In this document: positions 14,901 through 29,900 of the stretch, piece by piece
Numbering within the stretch: the first letter of the stretch is position 1
Layout: each line of letters begins with the position of its first letter
NCBI GenBank assembly: GCA_037783545.1
Contig: JBBELK010000328.1
Span: 1,178,001 to 1,242,000, forward strand
Direction of reading: 5' to 3'
DNA: 64,000 nucleotides
Source of the DNA: Henricia sp. BOLD:AAB3569
Lineage: Eukaryota; Echinodermata; Asteroidea; Spinulosida; Echinasteridae
The notes under the pieces: model-generated
Databases searched by the model: none
What the model was told of the DNA's origin: nothing
Seen by the model: only the letters and a program-made list of their open reading frames with translations
Translations under genes and position numbers: made by a program

Positions 14901-17900
14901 CAGCAACTACCTTTTCCAGAAAGAAACTTGTCAAAAAGACTTGAAATGTGATTGTAACCGTGAAAAATGATACAACTCAATAAAACTGAATAAAATGACA
15001 CCGGGGATCTAAGGACCAAGTCGCGAACTGTTTTTAAAGAAAGGTTTAATGAATAACGACACCAAAATGAAACAGACCAAATAATCAACTAAAATTAAAC
15101 TAAACTAAAATCTTAAACTTGAAATGCACCAACTTATAAGAAACCTGTTAAAACCAACTATAAAAACCAAACACTAGAAACATCAAACCAACACAGTGTA
15201 AAGTATAAACCTAGAGGCAAAATCAGGGAACCTGTAAACAAACAAAACCAAAAGAGCAAAGAATTAATTACATGGATAAATACATTATACTTTGGAGCCA
15301 GGGAGGGTGCAATAAACTAAACAAGGGACCTAGAAACTTATGAATATTCATGAGGTAATAAAACCACTAAGCCTATAGCCAGGCACACCATGTGTCCTTC
15401 AATGAATCTAGGACAAAGGGAATGCCAAAGCACATGTTTTTAAAAGTACAGAAAAGGAAATTATATCAAGAAATGTAGCAAAAAGAGTCAAAGTAAAGTC
15501 CAGAATTTCAAGTGTAAATGCAGGAAGAACTTAAATTCAAAATGGTTTTACAACTAAAAAGCAGAGGGAAGTTATGTTGTTTCAAATTTCAAAGTCACTG
15601 AAGTATCGTACTTCTGACAAGAAAACCCCAAAGTATAAACTGTAAAAGTAACACTTTTAAAGAAACCACTATAGACTAATGTTATATAAGTAAAGTTGAT
15701 AATAACAAGAAAACTCACCAGGGATGTGCAGACATTTAGACTTACAAAAACAGCAGAAAAACACAGGGTTGTGAAGAGATAAAAATACAGGTCTTCTCTT
15801 GATGCTGCTGGTCTACACACTGACCATGTGCTTGTGGTCACAGGGCCAGTGACCTCTACAGAAATAAACTATTAAGGGGATGCACTACAAAAGACACGGG
15901 TCATACACAATCTAATGGGGCTTACACATGGGAAACTAAAAGGACATTAAGAATACACTACAGGGGATGCACACCTATGAGAGAAACGGACAATTATTAC
16001 ACAATTTAAAGAAAATTATTTATAAACAGTTTTCACCCTTCTACACTCACGCCTGCTAAAACCCATTGCTGTCCTCAGCAATGACAAATTTTAAGCAGTA
16101 ATCTACGTTTAATTTACACAATTATTATATACAACAATAAAACAACACACTTGTTGAAATAAATGACAATAAACAAATCAAATCGAATTCAGTTCATCAC
16201 GGTGGACGATCTGCTGGCTGGTCTACACAGCTTGCATTTCTGCCGTCTTTCTTGCTTGAGGAATGCTCCCCAACCTCGACATGTTGCTGCAACTTGGCCG
16301 GTGTACATAGAGCCGTCTCCTGACTGGCTGCAGCCTGCACTGGTTGCGTGGTAGGTGTAGGTGCTGTCATCATCGCCTGCTGTTGGAGTTTCCGGACCTC
16401 TTGCCGATTAGCCTATGTCATATCACTCAAGCGTGACCAGTGCGCTTGCGCATTGAGGACCGAGAGCGGACAAATGTCAATATGGCGAATGGAACAAAGG
16501 GTTTAGCGTTTGTGTTCGGCCGCCATGTTGACAATTGTCCGCTTTAGTCGGTCACGCTTGAGTGTGTGACAGAGGCTAATGCCGCCTCATGTAGGCCATC
16601 GTTTCATCATGGAGACTTGGCCAGAAGTACTGTGCCTTGACCATGCTGAGCACCTTGCTGTACCCCTGGCTCTCCATTTCCTTATGCAGGTCCCGGAAAA
16701 CGTCCTTCCTCAGGCGATGTGGCAGCACCACCCGATAACGCGCTTCATCAGTGCCTCGTTTGAACAGGAGCACGCCGCCTCTGACCTCCAGATGGTTCCA
16801 GACATGCAGTAGTTTCTGCACCGGTCTGGACTCTCGTGCCATCTTCCTACGGGTCATGCGGCAAGTCCTGTTCGCCTTAAGCTGCAGCACACGGTGAATG
16901 GCTGTGTCACTCCTCTGAGCATTGAGCAAACTGGCTGAATGTTCCTGGCTGGTTTTGTGGTGCGGAGTTTTGTTGGACGATCCACTTGCAGTGTCTCTTT
17001 CAGGCGAAACTCCAAAGAGCTCTTCCTTGGGTGCATCCTTGCCAGGCTCCTCTGCGGCTACTGATGAGCTGATAGGAGTGCAGCGAATCGTACTCTGGGG
17101 CTGTGGATGCCGACCACATTCCGAGTTATGTACGTACAGTTGCTGCCTCTGCTGTTCAGCAATCACCTGACTGAGGATGTTCTTCAGTTCGGCCAGCTGC
17201 TGGAATTGCTGCAAGATGACTTGCTGCATCTGGGCCTGATGATGCAACACCTCCAGCCAGCTCGGTTGATTTCCGCATCTGCAAACACCCTCTGGAACAG
17301 CGGAGTCTTGCAACTTGGAACTACCCTCTGTAGTGACGACGGCGGGTGGCGACGTACTTGGCTCTGCACTATGGGGCACTGGATCAAACCCCAATAGCTG
17401 CAGCGTCGTCAACTCCCCTGGACCCATCCTGAACCATCCAGGTCAAATACTAATACACTGTGTTGGCACGACTTAAACTGACAACTGAAACTAATCCTTG
17501 AGACAAAGACCTAATCCTAAACCTAAAGTGAGACCATGAAATGAGACCACAAAACCTAACGATAAAAACAGTTGGCTACGTTATAAAAAACGAAAGTCCT
17601 ACCCGGATCTTCCACCAAAAAGTAAAAAAATGTAACCGTGAAAAATGATACAACTCAATAAAACTGAATAAAATGACACCGGGGATCTAAGGACCAAGTC
17701 GCGAACTGTTTTTAAAGAAAGGTTTAATGAATAACGACACCAAAATGAAACAGACCAAATAATCAACTAAAATTAAACTAAACTAAAATCTTAAACTTGA
17801 AATGCACCAACTTATAAGAAACCTGTTAAAACCAACTATAAAAACCAAACACTAGAAACATCAAACCAACACAGTGTAAAGTATAAACCTAGAGGCAAAA

Positions 17901-20900
17901 TCAGGGAACAAAAACAGCAGAAAAACACAGGGTTGTGAAGAGATAAAAATACAGGTCTTCTCTTGATGCTGCTGGTCTACACACTGACCATGTGCTTGTG
18001 GTCACAGGGCCAGTGACCTCTACAGAAATAAACTATTAAGGGGATGCACTACAAAAGACACGGGTCATACACAATCTAATGGGGCTTACACATGGGAAAC
18101 TAAAAGGACGATAAGAATACACTACAGGGGATGCACACCTATGAGAGAAACGGACAATTATTACACAATTTAAAGAAAATTATTTATAAACAGTTTTCAC
18201 CCTTCTACATGATCGCAAGAGTTTAAAAATGTGTTGGAGTCCCCCCCCCCTTACTTCGTGAAACTATTTTCTTGAATACGTTCAAGACTATAATACCAAG
18301 ACATTTTTTTTTCAAACCATTTGTAAATTATTTTAAATATTCTACGTTATTTAGAAATTACACAGAAATTTCTTTAACATTTTTGGTTAAACTTGAGTGC
18401 CTTAGTCAAGGGCACAGGAACCACAACCGGGTATCAAACCTGCAACATCAGGCTTTCAACCCTGTTGTGAGTCAACGACCTAAACCACTCAAGCACAGTA
18501 CCCCTTCAGTCGGCCTCTTGTTAATAAGAAGCCCTTGCATGGGTATAAACAGGATCCTTATCTTATCAGGAATAAAAGAAACTAACAGCATTGAACATGG
18601 AACCTAACATTTTCATTCAACTAAGGTTCAAATGCATTTTTTGGGTAAAAATTTACCTGTAAATCTGGATGAGTAGCCTGAGAATCGCCTGAAAAGATTC
18701 CAGCCGAGTTGCGATTGGGTCCATCATGCTAAGGTACTCTACGATCCACGGGACTGTGAAGACGAGGCGATGGTGACAGTAGGAGAGTCCTAAGACACCA
18801 AGGATGTCCATGGGAGACTAGGCACAGAAATCAGACAAAGAGGACAGTCTACATTAGGTTATCATGACAGGGTTTTCATGTGACAGTCCCTTGTGATGGG
18901 ACTGTGAAGACGAGGCGATGGTGACAGTAGGAGAGTCCTAAGACACCAAGGATGTCCATGGGAGACTAGGCACAGAAATCAGACAAAGAGGACAGTCTAC
19001 ATTAGGTTATCATGACAGGGTTTTCATGTGACAGTCCCTTGTGATGATGGGACTGTGAAGACGAGGCGATGGTGACAGTAGGAGAGTCCTAAGACACCAA
19101 GGATGTCCATGGGAGACTAGGCACAGAAATCAGACAAAGAGGACAGTGTACATTAGGTTATCATGACAGGGTTTTCATGTGACAGTCCCTTGTGACGGGA
19201 CTGTGAAGACGAGGCGATGGTGACAGTAGGAGAGTCCTAAGACACCTAGGATGTCCATGGGAGACTAGGCACAGAAATCACACAAAGAGGAAAGTCTACA
19301 TTAGGTTATCATGACAGGGTTTTCATGTGACAGTCCCTTGAGGCACCATGGCCGAGTGGTGAAGGGCGCTGAATCCAAGACTATGTTGAATCCACAGGTC
19401 GTGGGTTCGAATCCCTTCCCGGGTAGTCCATGATACATGTGCTCTTCAGCAAGGTACTTTGCCACAATTTACTACCCTCATACATGTAGGTACCCATTTG
19501 GTTGTGGGTGGAGAGAGGCAATGTATGGCCAAGTGTCTTGCCCAAGGGCACACACTTTGGACATGGGCAGGTCTAGATTCAAACTCATAATATGCAAAAA
19601 TAACGAGGTTTTTGACTTTGATTTGCTACGATACCCTTCTTATGATGTCTATAGACAGCCGAAGTGTGACGTGGGTTGCCATGTTAATTGGCTCTAAACA
19701 TCAAGGCTGTCGGAAAAAGTACCATTGCAAAAGCACAGGGACACGGTTCAGTGATTTTTTAGTGTAGAGCCAAGGCAACTAACAAAAGATGACGTATTCA
19801 CTTCGGCAGTCTATTGGAAGAGGCAAAATATGGAGCTGATTTGGAAGGAGAGGTCAGGGTTTGAAGGCCTTTTCAACAAAAATCCATCTACATTAATAAA
19901 TGTTGTAATAAACTTTGTGCACAATAACTACAGCTCCACAATAAATGCCGACAACCTTTCATTTGATTTCATGTTTTGCTTACCTTGTTTCTGAATGCAA
20001 TCACATCACTTTGGACCGATTCAGGAAGAGCATCGCTTCCTTGGTAGGGCAAGAAGACCAGGAATCCTAGGAATTTGGCCAGTAGCCTGGCAGACTGCAA
20101 GCTGCTGCTGAAACTGATGCGCACCTCCTGAGGTCAAACACAAGATAATTATATCAATTTGTGTTGCACCATGTGATGAGCAATAACTTTAAATAGTAAG
20201 ACAGTTATGATATAGATGGTAGCACTCTCTAAGACTAACTTTTACATTTTGTTTTAACCATAAGCTTTCGTAGCGACAACTACTTCATCAGATGCAATGA
20301 AGATGGGACAAATTAAGTGGGCCTTATGTACATGTACTGCATTCCCATTGGTCAAGACGACGTCATGTGGTTGGTTTTAACCTAATTGTTCACTCTCGGT
20401 GATTGAGTGATTAAGATGTCTGCCTAGTATGCAGGAGGTCATAGATTGAAGCCCCACCCAAGCACACTGGGTGGGACTCCACACTGAGGCTTGCCGCATG
20501 GTGATTGAGTGGTTAAGACGTCTGCCTAGTAAGCAGGAGGTCATAGATTGAAGCCCCACCCAAGCACACTGGGTGGGACTCCACACTGAGGCTTGCCGCA
20601 TGGTGATTGAGTGGTTAAGACGTCTGCCTAGTAAGCAGGAGGTCATAGATTGAAGCCCCACCCAAGCACACTGGGTGGGACTCCACACTGAGCCTTGCCG
20701 TGCGGTGATTGAGTGATTAAGATGTCTGCCTACATGCAGGAGGTCATAGATTGAAGCCCCACCCAAGCACACTGGGTGGGACTCCACACTGAGGCTTGCC
20801 GCATGGTGATTGAGTGGTTAAGACGTCTGCCTAGTAAGCAGGAGGTCATAGATTGAAGCCCCACCCAAGCACACTGGGTGGGACTCCACACTGAGGCTTG

Positions 20901-23900
20901 CCGCATGGTGATTGAGTGGTTAAGACGTCTGCCTAGTAAGCAGGAGGTCATAGATTGAAGCCCCACCCAAGCACACTGGGTGGGACTCCACACTGAGCCT
21001 TGCCGTGCGGTGATTGAGTGATTAAGATGTCTGCCTACATGCAGGAGGTCATGGGTTGAAGCCCCACCCAAGCACACTGGGTGGGACTCCACACTGAGCC
21101 TTGCCGTGCGGTGATTGAGTGATTAAGATGTCTGCCTACATGCAGGAGGTCATAGATTGAAGCCCCACCCAAGCACACTGGGTGGGACTCCACACTGAGC
21201 CTTGCCGTGCGGTGATTGAGTGATTAAGATGTCTGCCTACATGCAGGAGGTCATAGATTGAAGCCCCACCCAAGCACACTGGGTGGGACTCCACACTGAG
21301 CCTTGCCGTGCGGTGATTGAGTGATTAAGATGTCTGCCTAGTATGCAGGAGGTCATAGATTGAAGCCCCACCCAAGCACACTGGGTGGGACTCCACACTG
21401 AGGCTTGCCGCATGGTGATTGAGTGGTTAAGACGTCTGCCTAGTAAGCAGGAGGTCATGGGTTGAAGCCCCACCCAAGCACACTGGGTGGGACTCCACAC
21501 TGAGCCTTGCCGCATGGTGATTGAGTGATTAAGATGTCTGCCTAGTATGCAGGAGGTCATAGATTGAAGCCCCACCCAAGCACACTGGGTGGGACTCCAC
21601 ACTGAGCCTTGCCGTGCGGTGATTGAGTGATTAAGATGTCTGCCTACATGCAGGAGGTCATAGATTGAAGCCCCACCCAAGCACACTGGGTGGGACTCCA
21701 CACTGAGCCTTGCCGTGCGGTGATTGAGTGATTAAGATGTCTGCCTACATGCAGGAGGTCATAGATTGAAGCCCCACCCAAGCACACTGGGTGGGACTCC
21801 ACACTGAGCCTTGCCGTGCGATGATTGAGTGATTAAGATGTCTGCCTAGTATGCAGGAGGTCATAGATTGAAGCCCCACCCAAGCACACTGGGTGGGACT
21901 CCACACTGAGCCTTGCCGCATGGTGATTGAGTGGTTAAGACGTCTGCCTAGTATGCAGGAGGTCATGGGTTGAAGGCCCACCCAAGCACACTGGGTGGGA
22001 CTCCACACTGAGCCTTGCCGTGCGGTGATTGAGTGGTTAAGATGTCTGCCTAGTATGCAGGAGGTCATGGGTTGAAGCCCCACCCAAGCACACTGGGTGG
22101 GACTCCACACTGAGCCTTGCCGCATGGTGATTGAGTGGTTAAGATGTCTGCCTAGTATGCAGGAGGTCATGGGTTGAAGCCCCACCCAAGCACACTGGGT
22201 GGGACTCCACACTGAGCCTTGCCGCATGGTGATTGAGTGGTTAAGACGTCTGCCTAGTATGCAGGAGGTCATGGGTTGAAGGCCCACCCAAGCACACTGG
22301 GTGGGACTCCACACTGAGCCTTGCCGTGCGGTGATTGAGTGGTTAAGACGTCTGCCTAGTATGCAGGAGGTCATGGGTTGAAGCCCCACCCAAGCACACT
22401 GGGTGGGACTCCACACTGAGCCTTGCCGCATGGTGATTGAGTGGTTAAGACGTCTGCCTAGTATGCAGGAGGTCATGGGTTGAAGCCCCACCCAAGCACA
22501 CTGGGTGGGACTCCAAACTGAGCCTTGCCGTGCGGTGATTGAGTGGTTAAGACGTCTGCCTAGTATGCAGGAGGTCATGGGTTGAAGCCCCAACCAAGCA
22601 CACTGGGTGGGACTCTACACTGAGCCTTGCCGCATGGTGATTGAGTGGTTAAGATGTCTGCCTACATGCAGGAGGTCATGGGTTGAAGCCCCACCCAAGC
22701 ACACTGGGTGGGACTCCACACTGAGCCTTGCCGTGCGGTGATTGAGTGGTTAAGATGTCTGCCTACATGCAGGAGGTCATGGGTTGAAGCCCCACCCAAG
22801 CACACTGGGTGGGACTCCACACTGAGCCTTGCCGCATGGTGATTGAGTGGTTAAGATGTCTGCCTAGTATGCAGGAGGTCATGGGTTGAAGCCCCACCCA
22901 AGCACACTGGGTGGGACTCTACACTCAGCCTTGCCGCATGGTGATTGAGTGGTTAAGATGTCTGCCTACATGCAGGAGGTCATGGGTTGAAGCCCCACCC
23001 AAGCACACTGGGTGGGACTCCACACTGAGCCTTGCCGTGCGGTGATTGAGTGGTTAAGATGTCTGCCTACATGCAGGAGGTCATGGGTTGAAGCCCCACC
23101 CAAGCACACTGGGTGGGACTCCACACTGAGCCTTGCCGTGCGGTGATTGAGTGGTTAAGATGTCTGCCTACATGCAGGAGGTCATGGGTTGAAGCCCCAC
23201 CCAAGCACACTGGGTGGGACTCTACACTGAGCCTTGCCGCATGGTGATTGAGTGGTTAAGATGTCTGCCTACATGCAGGAGGTCATGGGTTGAAGCCCCA
23301 CCCAAGCACACTGGGTGGGACTCCACACTGAGCCTTGCCGTGCGGTGATTGAGTGGTTAAGATGTCTGCCTACATGCAGGAGGTCATGGGTTGAAGCCCC
23401 ACCCAAGCACACTGGGTGGGACTCTACACTCAGCCTTGTCGCGCGGTGATTGAGTGGTTAAGATGTCTGCCTAGTATGCAGGAGGTCATGGGATGAAGCC
23501 CCACCCAAGCACACTGGGTGGGACTCCACACTGAGCCTTGCCGCATGGTGATTGAGTGGTTAAGATGTCTGCCTACATGCAGGAGGTCATGGGTTGAAGC
23601 CCCACCCAAGCACACTGGGTGGGACTCCACACTGAGCCTTGCCGTGCGGTGATTGAGTGGTTAAGATGTCTGCCTACATGCAGGAGGTCATGGGTTGAAG
23701 CCCCACCCAAGCACACTGGGTGGGACTCTACACTCAGCCTTGTCGCGCGGTGATTGAGTGGTTAAGATGTCTGCCTAGTATGCAGGAGGTCATGGGTTGA
23801 AGCCCCACCCAAGCACACTGGGTGGGACTCTACACTGAGCCTTGCCGCATGGTGATTGAGTGGTTAAGATGTCTGCCTACATGCAGGAGGTCATGGGTTG

Positions 23901-26900
23901 AAGCCCCACCCAAGCACACTGGGTGGGACTCCACAATGAGCCTTGCCGCATGGTGATTGAGTGATTAAGACGTCTGCCTAGTATGCAGGAGGTCATAGAT
24001 TGAGGCCTCACCCAAGTACACTGGGTGGGACTCCACACTGAGCCTTGCCGCATGGTGATTGAGTGGTTAAGATGTCTGCCTACATGCAGGAGGTCATGGG
24101 TTGAAGCCCCACCCAAGCACACTGGGTGGGACTCCACACTGAGCCTTGCCGCATGGTGATTGAGTGGTTAAGATGTCTGCCTAGTATGCAGGAGGTCATG
24201 GGTTATAGCCCCACCCAAGCACACTGGGTGGGACTCTACACTGAGCCTTGCCGCGCGGTGATTGAGTGGTTAAGATGTCTGCCTACATGCAGGAGGTCAT
24301 GGGTTGAAGCCCCACCCAAGCACACTGGGTGGGACTCCAAACTGAGCCTTGCCGTGCGGTGATTGAGTGGTTAAGACGTCTGCCTAGTATGCAGGAGGTC
24401 ATGGGTTGAAGCCCCACCCAAGCACACTGGGTGGGACTCTACACTGAGCTTTGCCGCATGGTGATTGAGTGGTTAAGATGTCTGCCTACATGCAGGAGGT
24501 CATGGGTTGAAGCCCCACCCAAGCACACTGGGTGGGACTCCACACTGAGCCTTGCCGTGCGGTGATTGAGTGGTTAAGACATCTGCCTAGTATGCAGGAG
24601 GTCATGGGTTGAAGCCCCACCCAAGCACACTGGGTGGGACTCCACACTGAGCCTTGCCGTGCGGTGATTGAGTGGTTAAGACATCTGCCTAGTATGCAGG
24701 AGGTCATGGGTTGAAGCCCCACCCAAGCACACTGGGTGGGACTCCACACTGAGCCTTGCCGCATGGTGATTGAGTGGTTAAGATGTCTGCCTAGTATGCA
24801 GGAGGTCATGGGTTGAAGCCACACCCAAGCACACTGGGTGGGACTCCACACTGAGCCTTGCCGCATGGTGATTGAGTGGTTAAGACGTCTGCCTAGTATG
24901 CAGGAGGTCATGGGTTGAAGCCCCACCCAAGCACACTGGGTGGGACTCCAAACTGAGCCTTGCCGTGCGGTGATTGAGTGGTTAAGACGTCTGCCTAGTA
25001 TGCAGGAGGTCATGGGTTGAAGCCCCACCCAAGCACACTGGGTGGGACTCTACACTGAGCTTTGCCGCATGGTGATTGAGTGGTTAAGATGTCTGCCTAC
25101 ATGCAGGAGGTCATGGGTTGAAGCCCCACCCAAGCACACTGGGTGGGACTCCACACTGAGCCTTGCCGTGCGGTGATTGAGTGGTTAAGACATCTGCCTA
25201 GTATGCAGGAGGTCAGGGGTTGAAGCCCCACCCAAGCACACTGGGTGGGACTCCACACTGAGCCTTGCCGCATGGTGATTGAGTGGTTAAGATGTCTGCC
25301 TAGTATGCAGGAGGTCATGGGTTGAAGCCCCACCCAAGCACACTGGGTGGGACTCCACACTGAGCCTTGCCGCATGGTGATTGAGTGGTTAAGACGTCTG
25401 CCTAGTATGCAGGAGGTCATGGGTTGAAGGCCCACCCAAGCACACTGGGTGGGACTCCACACTGAGCCTTGCCGCATGGTGATTGAGTGGTTAAGATGTC
25501 TGCCTAGTATGCAGGAGGTCATAGGTTGAAGCCCCACCCAAGCACACTGGGTGGGACTCCACACTGAGCCTTGCCGTGCGGTGATTGAGTGGTTAAGACG
25601 TCTGCCTAGTATGCAGGAGGTCATAGGTTGAAGCCCCACCCAAGCACACTGGGTGGGACTCCACACTGAGCCTTGCCGTGCGGTGATTGAGTGGTTAAGA
25701 TGTCTGCCTAGTATGCAGGAGGTCATGGGTTGAAGCCCCACCCAAGAACACTGGGTGGGACTCCACACTGAGCCTTGCCGCATGGTGATTGAGTGGTTAA
25801 GATGTCTGCCTAGTATGCAGGAGGTCATGGGTTGAAGCCCCACCCAAGCACACTGGGTGGGACTCCACACTGAGCCTTGCCGTGCGGTGATTGAGGGGTT
25901 AAGACGTCTGCCTAGTATGCAGGAGGTCATGGGTTGAAGCCCCACCCAAGCACACTGGGTGGGACTCCACACTGAGCCTTTCCGCATGGTGATTGAGCAG
26001 GCCTCAAATTTTGCAGTTTTTAGGGCAAGGCCACTTTGGCCTTGCATGAAGGCAAATTAGAAAGGGCACCGAGGCCACAAGGCGGGGCACTAAGGCCAAC
26101 TTTAGTTTTGAAAAAGGGCAACAAGGCAAGGAAAAAACAATGAAAACAAATGTTTGTTTGGAGTCGAGTAGGTCTGGTGGCAAAGTTTATACACAAAGGA
26201 ATTGGGGCCGAGTCGGTCTGGGGCCGAGTTTATACACAAAGCAATTGGGGCCGAGTTGGTCAGGGGCCGAGTTTGTACACAAGGCAATTGGGGCCGAGTT
26301 GGTCTGAGGCCGAGTTTGTACACAAGGCAATTGGGGCCGAGTTTGTTTGGACAAAACGTTTTCGCCACGCACGCCACGCCGGTAAAACTGGGCGGTATAC
26401 CCAGTACATGTACATGACGAATACCAGTGAAAGCATAATGCAAATGCCGGCTCATGTACTTTTTTCCTTCCATGCGCTGGTGTACCCACCATAGACGATG
26501 TATGAGCTGTGTGGCTTATCAGTGCAGTACATGTACATTACTTTACACGTGTACCGTACATGCGCTATGCATTGATGACCGACTGCGTGCCATAGTCGAG
26601 TCACATGGCGCGCGCTGTGCTGGCTCGCTTGTTGATATGATGTTCGTTCAGTTTCTAGGAATTTTGGCAGAGTTTAAACACGTGGCCGTACGCGTACCGC
26701 GGTACACTTTGAGTGTCGTTTATCGCCCATTTTATCTTGATGCAAAACAGGGGCACGACGGCCATCGGCGAAAAAAGGCAGGGCATTTTTGGCCGTGAAA
26801 GGGCCAAATTTTTGAGGGGCATCAAGGTCAGTAAGAGGGGCATCGGCGGCCATGGCCGTCGTGGCCGCCGTGAAATTTGAGCCCTGGTTAAGATGTCTGC

Positions 26901-29900
26901 CTAGTATGCAGGAGGTCATGGGTTATAGCCCCACCCAAGCACACTGGGTGGGACTCCACACTGAGCCTTGCCGTGCGGTGATTGAGTGGTTAAGATGTCT
27001 GCCTAGTATGCAGGAGGTCATGGGTTGAAGCCCCACCCAAGCACACTGGGTGGGACTCTACAATGAGCCTTGTCACGCGTAATTTTGATGTGCATTGCTT
27101 TGAGGAAGTGGCGTGAAGGGATTATGAGAAACGATGCAATTAAAACTACAGAATTAATGGGAAGTGTTTTTATGATTCTGTGATTTTCAGTGCCTCATTT
27201 ACTCCAAATTCACTCCACATCGCTTTTTCTCAAATTACATTCATTTGACAACAATGATCTCAACCACACAGTATTCCATTCAGAGCAGGTCCCCCCCCCC
27301 CCCCCCCCCCCCCTATGCCCCGCTACTTACATCATCAACACCGCTGGACTCTGAATCACCATCTTGATCAGATAAACCAAACTGCATATCATTAAGCTGT
27401 GGGCAGAATACACAAACAATAGGTGCTGAAAAAGGAGTTGAAATACACATTTGTGGAATGAAAACAAATTACAGCCATTAAATAAAATAGCCTTGTCATG
27501 ACAGGGGCAGGTTTTTATATTTAAACGATTTGACAATAGATCCACAAAGTGCCTATTCGTGCATGATGAATGGTGACAATGTGACTGCCCCCTGTCATGG
27601 CTACCGTAGCATATTTTGGACAAAGATTATTAAGATGTTTATCTAAAGACACCCATCACATCTTTAGCAGACTTACCGGCTAAAACATGGAGGTGGTAAG
27701 GTTATGTTGATGTTAAGTCTTATAAGTTAATTGTGCTCTTAAAGAAAAAATTAAACATGATCTATAAAAATAAATTACCTCCAAAATTTTGCTGGAGAAG
27801 TTGTTGATGAGATGCTGAGAAAACAAATAGCTGTGAATAAATGCACATTAAAATGTTACAGAACAACAAGCAAATAATGCACAATATTTACATAGATTCA
27901 TTATCCAGGGAACAAAAGTACACCGCAAAATACAATCAGAATTTACTGTCAAGATTTTTTTTCAGATTTTTTCCAGAAATTGGATTTTGTTCTAACCTAA
28001 CAATCATGTCAAATATCTCCCCAATTTCAATGTGGAGGCAAAAAGTTTGGTGTAATCGCTACAATGCTTTATATAACTAGATAAATTAGTTCACAAAACG
28101 TTTTTTTTTTTTTTGGACAATATACTGATTGAGAGCGTAACATTTCAAAATGGTATTTAGAAAAATACCAAAAATGATACACGTATGTATCAAAATCTCA
28201 ACACCTACATGTATAGACAAATTATTGCATCGTGAGACACTTCTTTGAAAGATGAATTGCAAAAAGATGTTGAGCTATTCTGCATTTTAAGGGTGTGACT
28301 ATGTGAGCTTGGTATTAATCAAAACAATAATGTGGAAATTATAACATGTACAGCACTTATTATATATCACAGCACTTCACATTATTTTGGGGATCTAAAT
28401 AGAGCCCCTTTCCTGTTAGGCGCTCATGAGATAATTACAAATCTTGTATTACCAGTATACAATGAACATCCTTGGAGGCATTCATGGTATTTATGGCAAA
28501 GTGCCTTGTCCAAGGGCACACACTATTGGCAAAGCATAGATTCGATCCCAACTGCAGAAGGTTTTGAGTTTGGTACACTAGACCACTCAGCCATACAATG
28601 TAGTTTACTTCTTATTATTCCTTCCATTAAAGGCCCACTGTATCATTTGTAATGACCCCAACAGTTAATCAACGAGTTGACAGGGACAACCTCAGTGATC
28701 TCCACTAGTCCAAATTTTGTCCGGGCGCACCAAGCCGATATCGCTCAGCGGGGGGGCACGCACCAAACCAAACACACTACCACGAACGCACCCGGACGGC
28801 CGTACCCGTACGCCGCGGCAGTGCTTGGCATGCAGCGCCCTCAAGAGGTCAACAAAATCGACTCTTGAGGGCGCTGTTCAACAAATGCATACTGTCATGG
28901 CCGTTATCGATGCGGATTTGGGTCGTCGATCCGATAAATATGCGTGGTAAATAACCGATAATGACACCAGTGGCTACCGAATCACGTTAGATGAATTTAC
29001 ACCTCATCTTGGAATGACTTGGCTGTACTTTCATAGTGTTTTGGAGGAGAAATTATATATTTTTTTGTCCGGGCGGCACAATGTTTTGTCCGGGCGGCAA
29101 ATTTTTGTCCGGGCGCTAACGGTACCTCTGATGATTTTGTCCGGGCGGCGCGCCCGGACAAAACCGGTAGTGGAGATCACTGAACCTTACTCAAAGTAAA
29201 GATTAAACTGGTAGCAACTATCCAATGAAATGTTTCCGCCAGAGACGATATAATTTTACCAGAAAATAGTCCATGAAGATGAAATTATTTAGATCGTTTG
29301 TGAACGATTTACTTTTCATCTGGGCAGTCCGAAATGGGCACTATGTACTGCGTGTATGCTGTTCCAACGCGATGCATTTTAAAAAATGCATTGCGTGGGA
29401 ATGACGCAGTATGACGCGCAAGACAGAGTGCATGACGCGAGCCACAGAGTACGCGACCAACTGAAAACGAATATTTTAAACACCCAAGACCAGCAAAACG
29501 CATATGGAATTTCATGTTTTTAGAAGACGTGGTACATTTGACAGAGGTGAAATTTCTTTGGATGAATTTGTTGATGTCTTTCTTTTGATTTATAATGGTT
29601 TTATTCCCAGAATCGCTCAAAAACAGATCAATTATAGGGCCTTTACAGATGGAGGCTCACCAATGAGCGACAGACAAATTCGCGGCAACCGCTCTTATGG
29701 TCCCTGAGATGTAGGGTCATGGTGCAGGCTAATATATAGCCTCGTCCATTCTGCAAATAGGGTGTGTATCTTATCGAAATCAAATATCACAGAGAAAACA
29801 ACCTGTAAACTCGTGACATTTTAGTTTCAGCTATATTCACAATATATTACAGATATGGTCACATTTGCTTCAAGAAGGTGTCATATAGATGGTTGAATTG

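Noticed and set aside
20377-26047. Open frames of up to 316 codons with SPTQCAWVGLQPMTSC repeats
   Set aside because: The repeat is a tRNA-like satellite in a CDAN1 intron; openness results from the near-constant ~102-bp (34-codon) unit, not from selection.
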